A stretch of DNA of 64,000 nt from Conexibacter sp. SYSU D00693 (GTDB taxonomy: Bacteria > Actinomycetota > Thermoleophilia > Solirubrobacterales > Solirubrobacteraceae). The notes under the pieces were generated by a model. It was not told where the DNA came from. It searched no databases and saw only the letters and a program-made list of their open reading frames with translations. Location of the stretch: positions 186,001 to 250,000 of the forward strand of contig NZ_CP070950.1 in NCBI RefSeq assembly GCF_017084525.1, in the 5' to 3' direction. Below are positions 47,676-56,406 of the stretch, one piece after another (the first letter of the stretch is position 1; each line of letters starts with the position of its first letter). Made by a program: the position numbers and the translations under genes.

Positions 47676-47707
47676 GCGACCGCCGGCTGCGGGCCGTGTG
47701 ACGACTG

Positions 47708-47733
47708 CGAGGGCCGCCGAGAGGCGGCCCTCG
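47708..47733 (+). terminator. 11-bp hairpin after the giant gene
   Basis: CGAGGGCCGCC and GGCGGCCCTCG pair perfectly around GAGA, 32 bases after the stop, followed by GTCGTTC. Confidence 0.75.
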
Positions 47734-47865
47734 GTCGTTCGGGGGCGGCGGGGCGGGACGGGAAGGGAAGGAGCTCCGCCCGCCCGTTCCCGGAGGGTCG
47801 GGCTGCTGGCGGTTCGGCGGTGAGGGAGGGGGAGAGCGGGCGGTTGCCGGGCTCGCGGGGCGGTC

Positions 47866-48013
47866 GGTGACGGCTCGTGCATGTGGGACATGCACGAGGC
47901 GTCACCGGGGGCTGGCCGGGCGAGGTGGGAGCGCAACTGGGTCCCACAGACCCCGCGGAGCTCCCACCTCGGAGGTCCGTGACGTTCGGGGTGCTGGAGA
48001 ACCCGAACGTCAC
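47866..48013. repeat. Array of three long perfect inverted repeats
   Basis: Three unrelated stems stand in a row in a 0.5 kb gene-free stretch. The first (47866-47906) has GGTGACG/CGTCACC and CTCGTGCATGT/ACATGCACGAG separated by one G-G mismatch, with a GGG loop. The second (47921-47971) has a 12-bp stem CGAGGTGGGAGC/GCTCCCACCTCG and a 27-base loop. The third (47979-48013) has a 12-bp stem GTGACGTTCGGG/CCCGAACGTCAC and an 11-base loop. Their arms share no sequence apart from GTGACG in the first and third. The rest of 47676-48211, apart from the terminator at 47708, holds no gene that I can support. Confidence 0.75.
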
Positions 48014-48175
48014 GCAGCTCACCCCCGGGGGACCGCCCGTCCTCGCGCAGGACCGCCCGGCGGGCCGGGTCCACTCCCTCGCTGCCGAGCGGTCACCGCC
48101 CCGCACCCCACGGCGGGTCGGACGGAGCTCCCCAGGGAGGACCGCCACACCCCGTCGCACCTCACCCCGCCACCG

Positions 48176-48205
48176 TTGACGGCAACCACACGACATCGTC
48201 ACGAT
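48176..48205 (+). promoter_or_regulatory. Promoter TTGACG-18-CACGAT
   Basis: A consensus-like -35 (TTGACG, 48176-48181) stands 18 bases before CACGAT (48200-48205), which ends six bases before ATG 48212. The message would be leaderless. Confidence 0.5.
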
Positions 48206-48211
48206 CCGCAC

Positions 48212-48475
48212 ATGACGAGCCACCCGTTCCGGGACCACCCCGACGTCGGGCGCACCGTCCGCGACGCGTTCTGGGTCGTCGCGCTGGGGGTGATCGCGTG
48301 CTACGCGTTCTTCCTCGCCCTCGGGGCGTTCTCCCCGGGCGACGTGCTGCCGGGGACCATCGCCGTCCTGGTGCTGCTGGCGCTGTGGGTCGCGCACTCG
48401 TGGGTTCAGCGCCGGATCACCGAGGATGCGCGCGACCCTCGTCTCACGCACGCGCGCGAGCGGCGCGGGTTCTGA
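48212..48475 (+). CDS. Small membrane protein (87 residues)
   Basis: Starts MTSHPFRDHPDVGRTVRDAFW. It has two hydrophobic helices, FWVVALGVIACYAFFLALGAF and TIAVLVLLALWVAHSWV, joined by SPGDVLPG, and a strongly basic tail (RRITEDARDPRLTHARERRGF). A longer frame exists upstream, but that part lies in the hairpin array and has no sensible protein pattern. The ATG at 48212 fits a leaderless promoter. I recognise no family. It converges with the flavoprotein gene; their stops are 10 bases apart. Confidence 0.65.
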   Translation: MTSHPFRDHPDVGRTVRDAFWVVALGVIACYAFFLALGAFSPGDVLPGTIAVLVLLALWVAHSWVQRRITEDARDPRLTHARERRGF

Positions 48476-48484
48476 GGCCGACCG

Positions 48485-49696
48485 TCAGGCGGTCAGGGCG
48501 CGGGGCGCACCGGCCGGCGGCGCGACCCAGGGCTTGACGTCCGTCGCGCGCGTGCCCGCGCGGGCGAAGGTCGGCGGCGCGATGTTGAGGTAGTGCGTGA
48601 AGGCCCAGCGCACGAACGAGTCGCGGTCCATGAGGTCCAGCGCCGTGTCCATGAGCGGGAGCTTGTTGACGCCGCTGACGATCGTCTGCACGCGCCAGAG
48701 CCAGTCGAAGGCCCACTTGTGCTCGTCGCTGAAGGAGCCGTAGCGCGACAGCGCCTGCTCGCGGCTCTGCGTGCCGTCGACGACGCGGCGCAGCTCGCGC
48801 CCGCAGGCGATGCCGAAGTACAGCGCCGTGCGGATGCCCTCGGCGGTGGTCGGGAGGCAGTGGCCGGCGCTGTCGCCGACGAAGAAGACGCCGTCCTCGG
48901 TCGCCTTGCGCAGCCGGTGGGGGATCCAGTTGCCCTGGTAGCCGTCGGTGGCAACGCCGAGGTCGCCGGCGAGCTCGACGGTCGGGTCCTTCACGTGGAT
49001 CTTCGGGTCGAACGAGCCGACGCCGACCCGGACCTCGTCGCGCGCCGGGAACGACCACGAGTAGCCCGGCGTGACGTACTTCGGGTCGAGCCACAGCTCG
49101 AGGTCCTTCTCGGGCGCCGTCGGGTCCTTGGGGTGGACCTCCAGACCGCGCGACAGGCGGGCGTCGGGCGGCTGGATCGCCTTGCGCCCGCGGCTGAGGA
49201 CGCGACGCCAGCCGAGGGCGTCCACCACGAGCGGTGCCCGCAGCTCGCCGCGGTCGGTCTCGACGACGACGTCGCCGCCCGGCGCGGCGTCCACCCGGCG
49301 CTCGACCTTCGCGGTCTCGAAGGTGAAGTCGCCCTGCTCGGCCAGGAGCTGGCAGAGCTGCGGGTAGTCGAACGTCGAGAACGTCCACGGCAGCGACCAG
49401 CGGTAGGTCTTGGGACCGCGGTCGCCGTTGCCGGGACGGTGGATGACGAGGTCGCTGAAGGTCTGGCGGATGGCGTCCTGCAGGCCCAGCGCCTCGAGCC
49501 ACTCCGTGGGCGCGGCGCAGGCCGAGGTCTGGCGCTCGCCGATCTCGTAGCGGTCGACCACGAGGACGTCGGCACCGCTGCCCGCGAGCTCGCGGGCGAC
49601 GGCGAGGCCGGCGAAGCTCGCTCCGCAGACCAGGACGTCGTGGCTGGAGGCGAGCGGGGTGCGCTCTGCGCCTCTCTTCGTGGCTCGGACGGGCAT
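48485..49696 (-). CDS. Geranylgeranyl-reductase-family FAD oxidoreductase
   Basis: Flavoprotein of 403 residues from the geranylgeranyl reductase/PHBH-like group, which reduces double bonds of prenyl chains or hydroxylates aromatic rings. The N-terminal FAD motif is VLVCGASFAGLAVARELAGSG, followed by VLVVDRYEIGERQTSAC. The middle motif LVVDALGWRRVL and the second FAD motif GVFFVGDSAGHCLPTTAEGIRTALYFG are typical. A longer frame begins at 49744, but ATG 49696 is preferred: TAGGCT on the minus strand (49705-49710) lies eight bases before it. The prenyl substrate is inferred from the family only. Confidence 0.82.
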   Translation of the reverse strand: MPVRATKRGAERTPLASSHDVLVCGASFAGLAVARELAGSGADVLVVDRYEIGERQTSACAAPTEWLEALGLQDAIRQTFSDLVIHRPGNGDRGPKTYRWSLPWTFSTFDYPQLCQLLAEQGDFTFETAKVERRVDAAPGGDVVVETDRGELRAPLVVDALGWRRVLSRGRKAIQPPDARLSRGLEVHPKDPTAPEKDLELWLDPKYVTPGYSWSFPARDEVRVGVGSFDPKIHVKDPTVELAGDLGVATDGYQGNWIPHRLRKATEDGVFFVGDSAGHCLPTTAEGIRTALYFGIACGRELRRVVDGTQSREQALSRYGSFSDEHKWAFDWLWRVQTIVSGVNKLPLMDTALDLMDRDSFVRWAFTHYLNIAPPTFARAGTRATDVKPWVAPPAGAPRALTA

Positions 49697-49704
49697 CGCT
49701 TCGA

Positions 49705-49725
49705 AGCCTACGCGCGCGCTACTCT
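49705..49725. promoter_or_regulatory. Divergent promoters for the flavoprotein gene and rpsA
   Basis: Minus strand TAGGCT (49705-49710) is 8 bases before ATG 49696. Plus strand TACTCT (49720-49725) is 12 bases before ATG 49738. Only 9 bases separate the hexamers. Confidence 0.5.
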
Positions 49726-49737
49726 CCGTGGCTGCAC

Positions 49738-51207
49738 ATGGCAACCACCGCTACCGACACCACCACTGAGGCGAAGGTCGTCGAGGGATCTGACGGCCTG
49801 CTGCTCGAGATCGACGGGCAGATCGTCCCCAACTACGACGCCACCTTCGCCCCCTTCGACGAGGGCGAGGTCGTCTCCGGCCGCGTCGTCCGCATCGACA
49901 ACGACGAGGTCCTCGTCGACATCGGCTACAAGAGCGAGGGGGTCATCCCCTCCAACGAGCTCTCGATCCGCAAGAACGTCAACCCCGCCGACGAGGTCGA
50001 GCTCGGCGAGGAGGTCGACGCCCTCGTCCTCAAGAAGGAGGACGACGACGGCCGGCTCATCATGTCCAAGAAGCGCGCGCGCTTCGAGAAGGCATGGCGG
50101 AACATCGAGGCTGCCGCCGAGAGCGGCACGCCGGTCACGGGCACGGTCATCGAGGTGGTCAAGGGCGGCCTCATCATCGACCTCGGCGTGCGCGGCTTCC
50201 TGCCCGCGTCGCTGGTCGACATCCGCCGGGTCGCGAACCTCGACGAGTTCCTGCACGCGCAGATCGAGTGCAAGGTCATCGAGCTCAACCGCTCGCGCAA
50301 CAACGTCGTGCTCTCGCGCCGCGCGGTCCTCGAGGAGGAGCGCAAGGAGCAGCGCCAGGAGATCCTGGACCGCCTCCAGCCGGGCCTGGTCGTCGAGGGC
50401 CAGATCTCGAACATCGTCGACTTCGGCGCGTTCGTGGACCTCAACGGCATCGACGGCCTCATCCACATCTCCGAGCTCTCGTGGTCGCACGTCAACCACC
50501 CGAGCGAGATCCTCACGATCGGCGACACCGTCCAGGTCAAGGTCCTCGACATCGACCGCGACCGCCAGCGCATCTCGCTGGGCCTCAAGCAGACGCAGGC
50601 CGACCCGTGGCAGCGCGTGGTCGACACCTACAACGTCGGCGACGAGCTCGAGGGCACCGTCACGAAGGTCGTCACGTTCGGCGCGTTCGTCGAGATCCTC
50701 GACGGCGTCGAGGGCCTCGTCCACATCTCCGAGCTCGCGACGCACCACGTCGAGAACCCGCGCGAGGTCGTCCAGCCGGGCGACGACGTGCGCGTGAAGA
50801 TCCTCGAGATCGACACGGAGCGCCGCCGCCTGTCGCTGTCGGTCAAGCGCGTCGAGGGCCAGGAGCTCCCGCGCCGCGACCTCGGCAGCCTCGACGACGC
50901 GACGTCGCTCGGCCTGAGCGACGACGTCTTCGCCGGTGGGGACTCGGCCCTCTCGCCGACCGCGCCCGCGCCGCTGCCGGCCGACGGCCTCGGCGAGGCC
51001 CCGGCCGACGCGCAGGCCGCCGCCGAGGAGGCCGGGATCGCCGCCGAGGCCCCGCTGGCCGACGACGGCATCGCCGAGCACGCGCCGGAGGTCGACGCCG
51101 AGGGCGACGACGCTCCCGCCGCGGAGGCCCAGGCCCCCGAGGGCGACGCCGAGGCCGAGGCCCCCGAGGCCGACGCCGAGGCTCCCGCCGACGCCGAGCA
51201 GGCCTAG
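49738..51207 (+). CDS. rpsA: 30S ribosomal protein S1
   Basis: RNA-binding ribosomal protein of 489 residues with four S1 domains (about 41-111, 127-194, 212-282, 298-369), as in other actinobacteria; E. coli has six. Motifs include EGVIPSNELS, GFLPASLVDIRRV, GQISNIVDFGAFVDL and GTVTKVVTFGAFVEI, each with the SLGLKQ- or SLSVKR-type domain end. The C-terminal 105 residues are almost only Ala, Glu, Asp and Pro and are probably disordered. If the message is nearly leaderless, S1 itself would be made without a ribosome binding site. A terminator-like stem follows inside the annotated start of coaE. Confidence 0.95.
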   Translation: MATTATDTTTEAKVVEGSDGLLLEIDGQIVPNYDATFAPFDEGEVVSGRVVRIDNDEVLVDIGYKSEGVIPSNELSIRKNVNPADEVELGEEVDALVLKKEDDDGRLIMSKKRARFEKAWRNIEAAAESGTPVTGTVIEVVKGGLIIDLGVRGFLPASLVDIRRVANLDEFLHAQIECKVIELNRSRNNVVLSRRAVLEEERKEQRQEILDRLQPGLVVEGQISNIVDFGAFVDLNGIDGLIHISELSWSHVNHPSEILTIGDTVQVKVLDIDRDRQRISLGLKQTQADPWQRVVDTYNVGDELEGTVTKVVTFGAFVEILDGVEGLVHISELATHHVENPREVVQPGDDVRVKILEIDTERRRLSLSVKRVEGQELPRRDLGSLDDATSLGLSDDVFAGGDSALSPTAPAPLPADGLGEAPADAQAAAEEAGIAAEAPLADDGIAEHAPEVDAEGDDAPAAEAQAPEGDAEAEAPEADAEAPADAEQA

Positions 51208-51219
51208 TCCGGGCGGCCG

Positions 51220-51870
51220 GTGGCCGCAGAGGACGAGCAGACCGCAGCCGAGGGCGCCGCAGCAGCGGCGCCCTCGCGCGTTCCGTTCGTGGGGCTCACG
51301 GGCGGGCTGGGATCCGGGAAGTCCACGGCCCTGGCGGCCCTCGAGCGGCTCGGTGCCCGGACGCTGTCGACGGACGCGGTCGTCCACGAGCTGTACCTCG
51401 GCGACGAGGTCCGCGACGCGGTCGTCGAGCGCTGGGGACCCGAGGTCGCCCCGGGCGGGACGGTCGACCGCTCGGCCATCGCCCGCCACGCCTTCGCCTC
51501 GCCCGACGAGCGCTCCTGGCTCGAGAGCCTGATCTGGCCGCTCGTGGGCGCGCGCGTCGCGACGTTCCGCGAGGCCGCGCTGAGCGCCGACCCGCCGCCC
51601 GCGGCCGCGGTCGTCGAGACGCCGTTGCTCTTCGAGGCGGGGATGGACGGCCTCTACGACGCGACGATCGCGGTCGTCGCCGACGAGGAGGTCCGCTCGG
51701 CGCGGGCCGCAGCGCGAGGCCACGAGGCCGTCGACGAGCGCGCCGCCCGCCAGCTCACCCAGGACGAGAAGGCGGCCCGCGCGACGTACGCCGTGCGCAA
51801 CGACGGCTCGGTCGAGGACCTCGAAGCCGCGCTGTCCGACGTGCTCGACAGGCTGCACGGAGGCCGATGA
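51220..51870 (+). CDS. coaE: Dephospho-CoA kinase
   Basis: Last step of coenzyme A synthesis: ATP-dependent phosphorylation of dephospho-CoA. The product is 216 residues from GTG 51220. The P loop GLTGGLGSGKST is at 25-36, and VVETPLLFEAGMDGLYD near 128-144 is the substrate-lid region typical of the family. The first 20 residues (AAEDEQTAAEGAAAAAPSR) are low in complexity and are encoded across a perfect 12-bp hairpin. An in-frame GTG at 51289 would give a start two residues before LTGGLGSGKS. The true start may therefore be later. The stop overlaps the next gene as ATGA. Confidence 0.92.
   Translation: MAAEDEQTAAEGAAAAAPSRVPFVGLTGGLGSGKSTALAALERLGARTLSTDAVVHELYLGDEVRDAVVERWGPEVAPGGTVDRSAIARHAFASPDERSWLESLIWPLVGARVATFREAALSADPPPAAAVVETPLLFEAGMDGLYDATIAVVADEEVRSARAAARGHEAVDERAARQLTQDEKAARATYAVRNDGSVEDLEAALSDVLDRLHGGR
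51249..51276 (+). terminator. 12-bp hairpin at the coaE start, possible rpsA terminator
   Basis: CGAGGGCGCCGC and GCGGCGCCCTCG pair perfectly around AGCA, 42 bases after the rpsA stop and inside the longest coaE frame. Confidence 0.5.
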
Positions 51871-52562
51871 GCGCCCGCGCCCCCGCTCGGTCCGCGCCCT
51901 CGCGGAGCCCGTCCCGCCCCGCGGCCAAGCGCGGCGGCAGCTCCGCGCGCGCCCGCGCGGCCAAGCGCAAGCGGGCGGCTCAGCGGCGCCGGCGGCTCAC
52001 GGCGATCCTCGTCGCCGGGCTCGCGGTCGTGGCGGCGATGACGCTCGCGCGGCCGTTCTTCGACGATGCGGTCAAGCAGGTCACCCTGCCGCTGACCCAC
52101 GAGGACATCATCCGCCAGCAGGCTCGCGAGAAGGACCTCGACCCGGCGCTCATCGCCGCGGTGATCTTCGCCGAGTCGCGCTTCGTCGAGGGCCGCACGT
52201 CGCACGCCGGGGCGGAGGGCCTGATGCAGGTCACGCCGGACACGGCGCGCGACATCGCCCGGCGCTCGGGCGCCACCACCTTCCAGGTCGAGGACCTGCA
52301 CACGCCGCAGGTCAACATCGCCTACGGCTCGTTCCACCTGCGCTACCTGCTCGACCGCTTCGGCGACAACACGATGCTCGCGCTCGCCGCCTACAACGGG
52401 GGCGAGGGCAACGTCGACCGCTGGATCGCCGAGCACCGCGGCCAGGGCCAGGACCTCGACGCGCAGGACATCCCCTTCCCCGAGACGCGCGAGTACGTCC
52501 AGAAGGTGCTCGACGCCCGGCGCGACTACCGCACGCAGTACCGCTCCGAGCTCGGCCTCTAG
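51867..52562 (+). CDS. Membrane-anchored lytic transglycosylase (SLT domain)
   Basis: Peptidoglycan lytic transglycosylase of 231 residues that cleaves the glycan strand to 1,6-anhydro ends. The cytoplasmic N-terminus is very basic (AKRGGSSARARAAKRKRAAQRRRR), followed by one membrane helix (LTAILVAGLAVVAAMTLA, about 44-61). The SLT domain (about 76-231) has the catalytic Glu103 in FAESRF, then SHAGAEGLMQVTPDTA, LDRFGDNTMLALAAYNGG and FPETREYVQKVL. It is translationally coupled to coaE. Unlike the transglycosylase at 7.9 kb, it is intact. Confidence 0.92.
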   Translation: MSARAPARSAPSRSPSRPAAKRGGSSARARAAKRKRAAQRRRRLTAILVAGLAVVAAMTLARPFFDDAVKQVTLPLTHEDIIRQQAREKDLDPALIAAVIFAESRFVEGRTSHAGAEGLMQVTPDTARDIARRSGATTFQVEDLHTPQVNIAYGSFHLRYLLDRFGDNTMLALAAYNGGEGNVDRWIAEHRGQGQDLDAQDIPFPETREYVQKVLDARRDYRTQYRSELGL

Positions 52563-52606
52563 GACCCGGGCGCTAGCGGCGGGCTGCGGCGGGGTAGTGA
52601 CCGCGC

Positions 52607-54007
52607 GTGCCCGCGCTGCTCGGCCCCCGCAAGACGATCGAGGAGACCCTCGAGACCACCGAGCAGGAGGGCTTCCAGCTCAAGCGCGCCCTCGGCGCCT
52701 TCGACGTGCTGGTCCTGGGCATCGGCGTCATCGTCGGCTCGGGCATCTTCGTGCTCACCGGCCAGGCCGCGGCCAAGGAGGCGGGACCGGCGATCAGCCT
52801 CTCGTTCGTCCTGGCGGCGGTGGTCTGCGGGCTGGCGGCGCTCTGCTACGCGGAGTTCGCGGCGATGGTCCCGGCGGCGGGCAGCGCGTACACCTTCGCC
52901 TACGTCACGCTCGGCCAGCTCGTCGCCTTCATCATCGGCTGGGACCTCGTCCTGGAGTTCACGATCGGCGCCTCCGCGGTCGCGGTCGGCTTCGCGGGCT
53001 ACCTCGACGCGCTGCTGGACCAGGTCTTCGGGGTCACGCTCCCCGAGGCGATCACGGCGCCGCCGGGCGACGGCGGCTCGGTCAACGTCTTCGCGATGGC
53101 GGTCGTCGGCGTCGCCGGTGTGCTGCTCATCCGCGGCGTGCGGCAGACCGCGCGCTCCACGGCGGTGCTCGTCGGCCTGACGATCCTCGTGCTGCTCGTG
53201 GTCATCGCGGCGGGGGCGACGGAGGTCGACACGGACAACTGGAAGCCGTTCTCGCCGTTCGGCTGGGACGGGATCGTGGGCGGGGCGTCGCTGGTGTTCT
53301 TCGCCTACATCGGCTTCGACATCGTCGCGACGACCGCCGAGGAGGCCAAGCGCCCGCAGCGCGACGTGCCCATCGGGATCATCGGCTCGCTGGCGATCGT
53401 CACGGTCCTCTACGTCGTGGTGAGCCTCGTCCTCACCGGGATGGAGCCCTACCGCGAGCTCGGCAGCGACGCCCCGGTGGCCGACGCGTTCAAGGGCCAC
53501 GGCCTGGACTGGATCGCCGCCTTCGTCTACGCGGGCGCGTGCATCGCGATCCTCAAGACGGTGATGATCCTCATGCTCGGTCAGTCCCGGGTCGCGTTCG
53601 CCATGGCGCGCGACCGGCTGCTGCCGCCGGGCCTCGCGTCGACCCACGAGCGCTTCGGCACGCCGCACCGCATCACCCTCATCACCATGGTCGTGGTGGC
53701 GCTGCTCGCCGGCTTCCTGCCGCTGTCCGAGCTGGCCAAGCTCGTGAACATCGGGACGCTGTTCGCGTTCGCCGTCGTGTCGATCGGCGTGCTGTACCTG
53801 CGGTGGGCCGAGCCCGAGCGCGAGCGGCCGTTCCGCACGCCGATGCTCCCGCTGGTCTCCGTGCTGTCGGTGGTGGGCTGCGTCTACCTCGCCGCGGACC
53901 TCGAGGCCGAGACGTGGATCCGGTTCGTCGTGTGGATGGCCATCGGGCTCGTGGTCTACGTCCTGTACTCGCGGTCGCACTCGCGAGCGGGCCACCGCGC
54001 CCCGTAG
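52607..54007 (+). CDS. APC-family amino-acid permease
   Basis: Twelve-helix amino-acid transporter of 466 residues, close to the cationic amino acid transporter (CAT/YfnA) group. The first helix has the substrate-contact motif [52 protein letters not shown] is the second conserved block, and [28 protein letters not shown] the consensus after helix 6. [17 protein letters not shown] and [19 protein letters not shown] complete the pattern. The substrate cannot be fixed. It starts at GTG 52607, six bases after a weak TAGTGA hexamer (52595-52600). Confidence 0.88.
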   Translation: MPALLGPRKTIEETLETTEQEGFQLKRALGAFDVLVLGIGVIVGSGIFVLTGQAAAKEAGPAISLSFVLAAVVCGLAALCYAEFAAMVPAAGSAYTFAYVTLGQLVAFIIGWDLVLEFTIGASAVAVGFAGYLDALLDQVFGVTLPEAITAPPGDGGSVNVFAMAVVGVAGVLLIRGVRQTARSTAVLVGLTILVLLVVIAAGATEVDTDNWKPFSPFGWDGIVGGASLVFFAYIGFDIVATTAEEAKRPQRDVPIGIIGSLAIVTVLYVVVSLVLTGMEPYRELGSDAPVADAFKGHGLDWIAAFVYAGACIAILKTVMILMLGQSRVAFAMARDRLLPPGLASTHERFGTPHRITLITMVVVALLAGFLPLSELAKLVNIGTLFAFAVVSIGVLYLRWAEPERERPFRTPMLPLVSVLSVVGCVYLAADLEAETWIRFVVWMAIGLVVYVLYSRSHSRAGHRAP

Positions 54008-54043
54008 GTCAACACCCGAACGGATTCCGTCCGGGGGCGGCGC

Positions 54044-54049
54044 TACCTT
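54044..54049 (+). promoter_or_regulatory. -10 hexamer TACCTT for uvrB
   Basis: TACCTT lies 10 bases before ATG 54060 and partly covers an in-frame TTG at 54048, which argues against that earlier start. Confidence 0.5.
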
Positions 54050-54059
54050 GGATGGTGGG

Positions 54060-56081
54060 ATGCCGCCCTTCCGCCTCGACTCGTCCTTCACGCCCGCCGC
54101 CGACCAGCCGCGCGCGATCCAGCAGATCGCCGAGGCGGTGCGCGCCGGCGACCGCTTCACCACCCTGCTGGGCGCCACCGGCACCGGCAAGACGATGACG
54201 ATGGCGGGGACGATCCAGGAGCTGCAGCGCCCCGCGCTGGTGCTGGCGCACAACAAGACGCTGGCGGCGCAGCTGTGCAACGAGTTCCGGACCTTCTTCC
54301 CCGACAACGCGGTCGAGTACTTCGTCTCGTACTACGACTACTACCAGCCCGAGGCCTACGTCCCGAGCAAGGACCTCTACATCGAGAAGGACTCGGCGAT
54401 CAACGACGAGATCGACCGCCTGCGCCACGCCGCCACCGCGGCGCTGTTCGGCCGCCGCGACGTGATCATCGTGGCGTCGGTGTCGGCGATCTTCGGCCTC
54501 GGTTCGCCCGAGACCTACGACGCCAACATGGTCCTGCTCAAGAAGGAGGAGACGATCGACCGCGACGCGCTGCTGCGCAAGCTCGTCTCCATCCAGTACA
54601 CCCGCAACGACACGGCGCTGGCGCGCGGCACGTTCCGCGTGCGGGGCGAGGCGCTGGAGGTCTGGCCGGCCTACGCGGAGACGACGGCCTACCGTGCGAC
54701 GTTCTTCGGCGACGACGTCGAGCGCCTGCAGGAGTTCGACCCGCTGACCGGCGAGCTCGTCAAGGACGACATCGAGCACGTGGCGGTCTGGCCGGCGTCG
54801 CACTACAACGTCAAGGAAGGCACGATGGACCGCGTCGTCGAGGAGATCGGCCGCGAGCTCAACGCGCGGTGTGCCGAGCTCGAGGCCGAGGGCAAGCTCC
54901 TCGAGAGCCATCGGCTGCGCCAGCGCACGCAGTACGACATGGAGATGCTGCGCGAGATGGGCTTCTGCAGCGGCATCGAGAACTACTCGCGGATCTTCGA
55001 CGGCCGCGCGCCCGGCGAGCGGCCCTACTGCCTCATCGACTACTTCCCCGACGACTTCGTCTGCTTCATCGACGAGTCCCACCAGACCGTCCCGCAGATC
55101 GGCGGCATGTACGAGGGCGACCGCTCGCGCAAGCAGACGCTCGTCGACTACGGCTTCCGGCTGCCCTCGGCGATGGACAACCGTCCCCAGACCTTCGACG
55201 AGTTCCTGTCCATCACCGGCACGACGGTCTTCGTGTCCGCGACGCCGGGCCAGTACGAGCGCTCGCACTCGGGCCGCGTCGTCGAGCAGATCGTCCGCCC
55301 GACGGGGATCGTCGACCCGCGCGTCGAGGTCCGCGAGACCAGGAACCAGATCGACGACCTCATGAACGAGATCCGCGAGCGCGTCGACCGCGACGAGCGG
55401 GTCCTCGTCACCACGCTCACCAAGAAGATGAGCGAGGACCTCACGGACTACCTGCTCGAGATGGGCTTCAAGGTCCGCTACCTGCACTCCGAGGTCGACA
55501 CCCTCGAGCGCATCCAGATCATCCGCGACCTGCGCCTGGGCGAGTACGACGTCCTCGTGGGCGTGAACCTCCTGCGCGAGGGCCTCGACCTGCCCGAGGT
55601 CTCGCTCGTGGCGATCCTCGACGCCGACAAGGAGGGCTTCCTGCGCGGGGAGACCTCGCTCATCCAGACGATCGGCCGCGCCGCGCGCCACGTCGACGGC
55701 ACCGTGCTGATGTACGCCGACAAGGAGACCGCGGCGATGAAGGCGGCCCTCGACGAGACCGACCGCCGCCGCGCGATCCAGCTCGCCTACAACGAGGAGC
55801 ACGGCATCACCGCCGCCTCCATCGTCAAGGGCATCAGCGACATCGCCGAGTTCCTCCAGGGCGCCCAGTCCAAGCACCCGAAGAAGCGCGCCCGCAAGAA
55901 GGCCGAGACCGGGGCGATGTCCCGCGAGGACCTCGAGCGCACCATCGTGGAGCTCGAGGAGGAGATGCTCGCGGCCGCCGACGAGCTGCGCTTCGAGTAC
56001 GCCGCCCGGCTGCGCGACGAGCTCAAGGAGCTGCGGCGCGACCTGCGCGACCTCGCGGGCAACGAGGCGCCGGCGGGGTAG
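54060..56081 (+). CDS. uvrB: Excinuclease ABC subunit B
   Basis: Damage-verifying helicase of nucleotide excision repair, 673 residues. Walker A GATGTGKT is at 38-45, and the damage-probing beta-hairpin [13 protein letters not shown] is near 90-102. The helicase motif [38 protein letters not shown] and QTIGRAARH are all present. The C-terminal UVR motif is in [31 protein letters not shown] 54060 gives [17 protein letters not shown], the expected N-terminus. uvrA is not in the window. Confidence 0.96.
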   Translation: MPPFRLDSSFTPAADQPRAIQQIAEAVRAGDRFTTLLGATGTGKTMTMAGTIQELQRPALVLAHNKTLAAQLCNEFRTFFPDNAVEYFVSYYDYYQPEAYVPSKDLYIEKDSAINDEIDRLRHAATAALFGRRDVIIVASVSAIFGLGSPETYDANMVLLKKEETIDRDALLRKLVSIQYTRNDTALARGTFRVRGEALEVWPAYAETTAYRATFFGDDVERLQEFDPLTGELVKDDIEHVAVWPASHYNVKEGTMDRVVEEIGRELNARCAELEAEGKLLESHRLRQRTQYDMEMLREMGFCSGIENYSRIFDGRAPGERPYCLIDYFPDDFVCFIDESHQTVPQIGGMYEGDRSRKQTLVDYGFRLPSAMDNRPQTFDEFLSITGTTVFVSATPGQYERSHSGRVVEQIVRPTGIVDPRVEVRETRNQIDDLMNEIRERVDRDERVLVTTLTKKMSEDLTDYLLEMGFKVRYLHSEVDTLERIQIIRDLRLGEYDVLVGVNLLREGLDLPEVSLVAILDADKEGFLRGETSLIQTIGRAARHVDGTVLMYADKETAAMKAALDETDRRRAIQLAYNEEHGITAASIVKGISDIAEFLQGAQSKHPKKRARKKAETGAMSREDLERTIVELEEEMLAAADELRFEYAARLRDELKELRRDLRDLAGNEAPAG

Positions 56082-56235
56082 GGGTTGCAGCGGTCGGGCG
56101 GGTTCGCTCGGGGTGGCGCTCCGCCCTCGTGGCGCTCCGGCCGGGCGTCCGCGCGCTGCGGTGCGGGCGCTGCTCGGCAGTGAGGAGGGAAGGGCCCGGG
56201 CGCGAACTCCGCCCCGGCTCGCACGCGGACGGCGC

Positions 56236-56368
56236 GGCGCTCGCGACCCTGAAGTTCAGGGCCTCACAGGACCCGAACCTCTGGCTCGCCGCGCGGACTC
56301 CCCGCCTCGCCGCCCCGCCTCGCAGCTCGCGCGCCGGCCGGTTGCCCTCCTGGGTGCCGAACCGCGAC
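56236..56368. repeat. Second site of the intergenic repeat family
   Basis: The 325 bases between uvrB and fadE5 hold no gene. They contain GCTCGCGACCCTGAAGTT (56239-56256), which matches the sequence around 10918-10944 with a gap. A segment at 56341-56368 matches 11295-11322 at 22 of 28 bases, with TTGCCCTCCT shared exactly. A 7-bp palindrome CCCTGAA-G-TTCAGGG (56247-56261) looks like the 16-bp hairpin at 10936 with its middle deleted. Confidence 0.55.
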
Positions 56369-56406
56369 GGAGGCGGTCTCCGCGAGCGCTGGGCGGAGCT
56401 CCGCCC

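Noticed and set aside
47866-48013. A CRISPR array
   Set aside because: The arms of the three hairpins differ from one another, spacing is irregular, there is no repeated unit and no cas genes are near.
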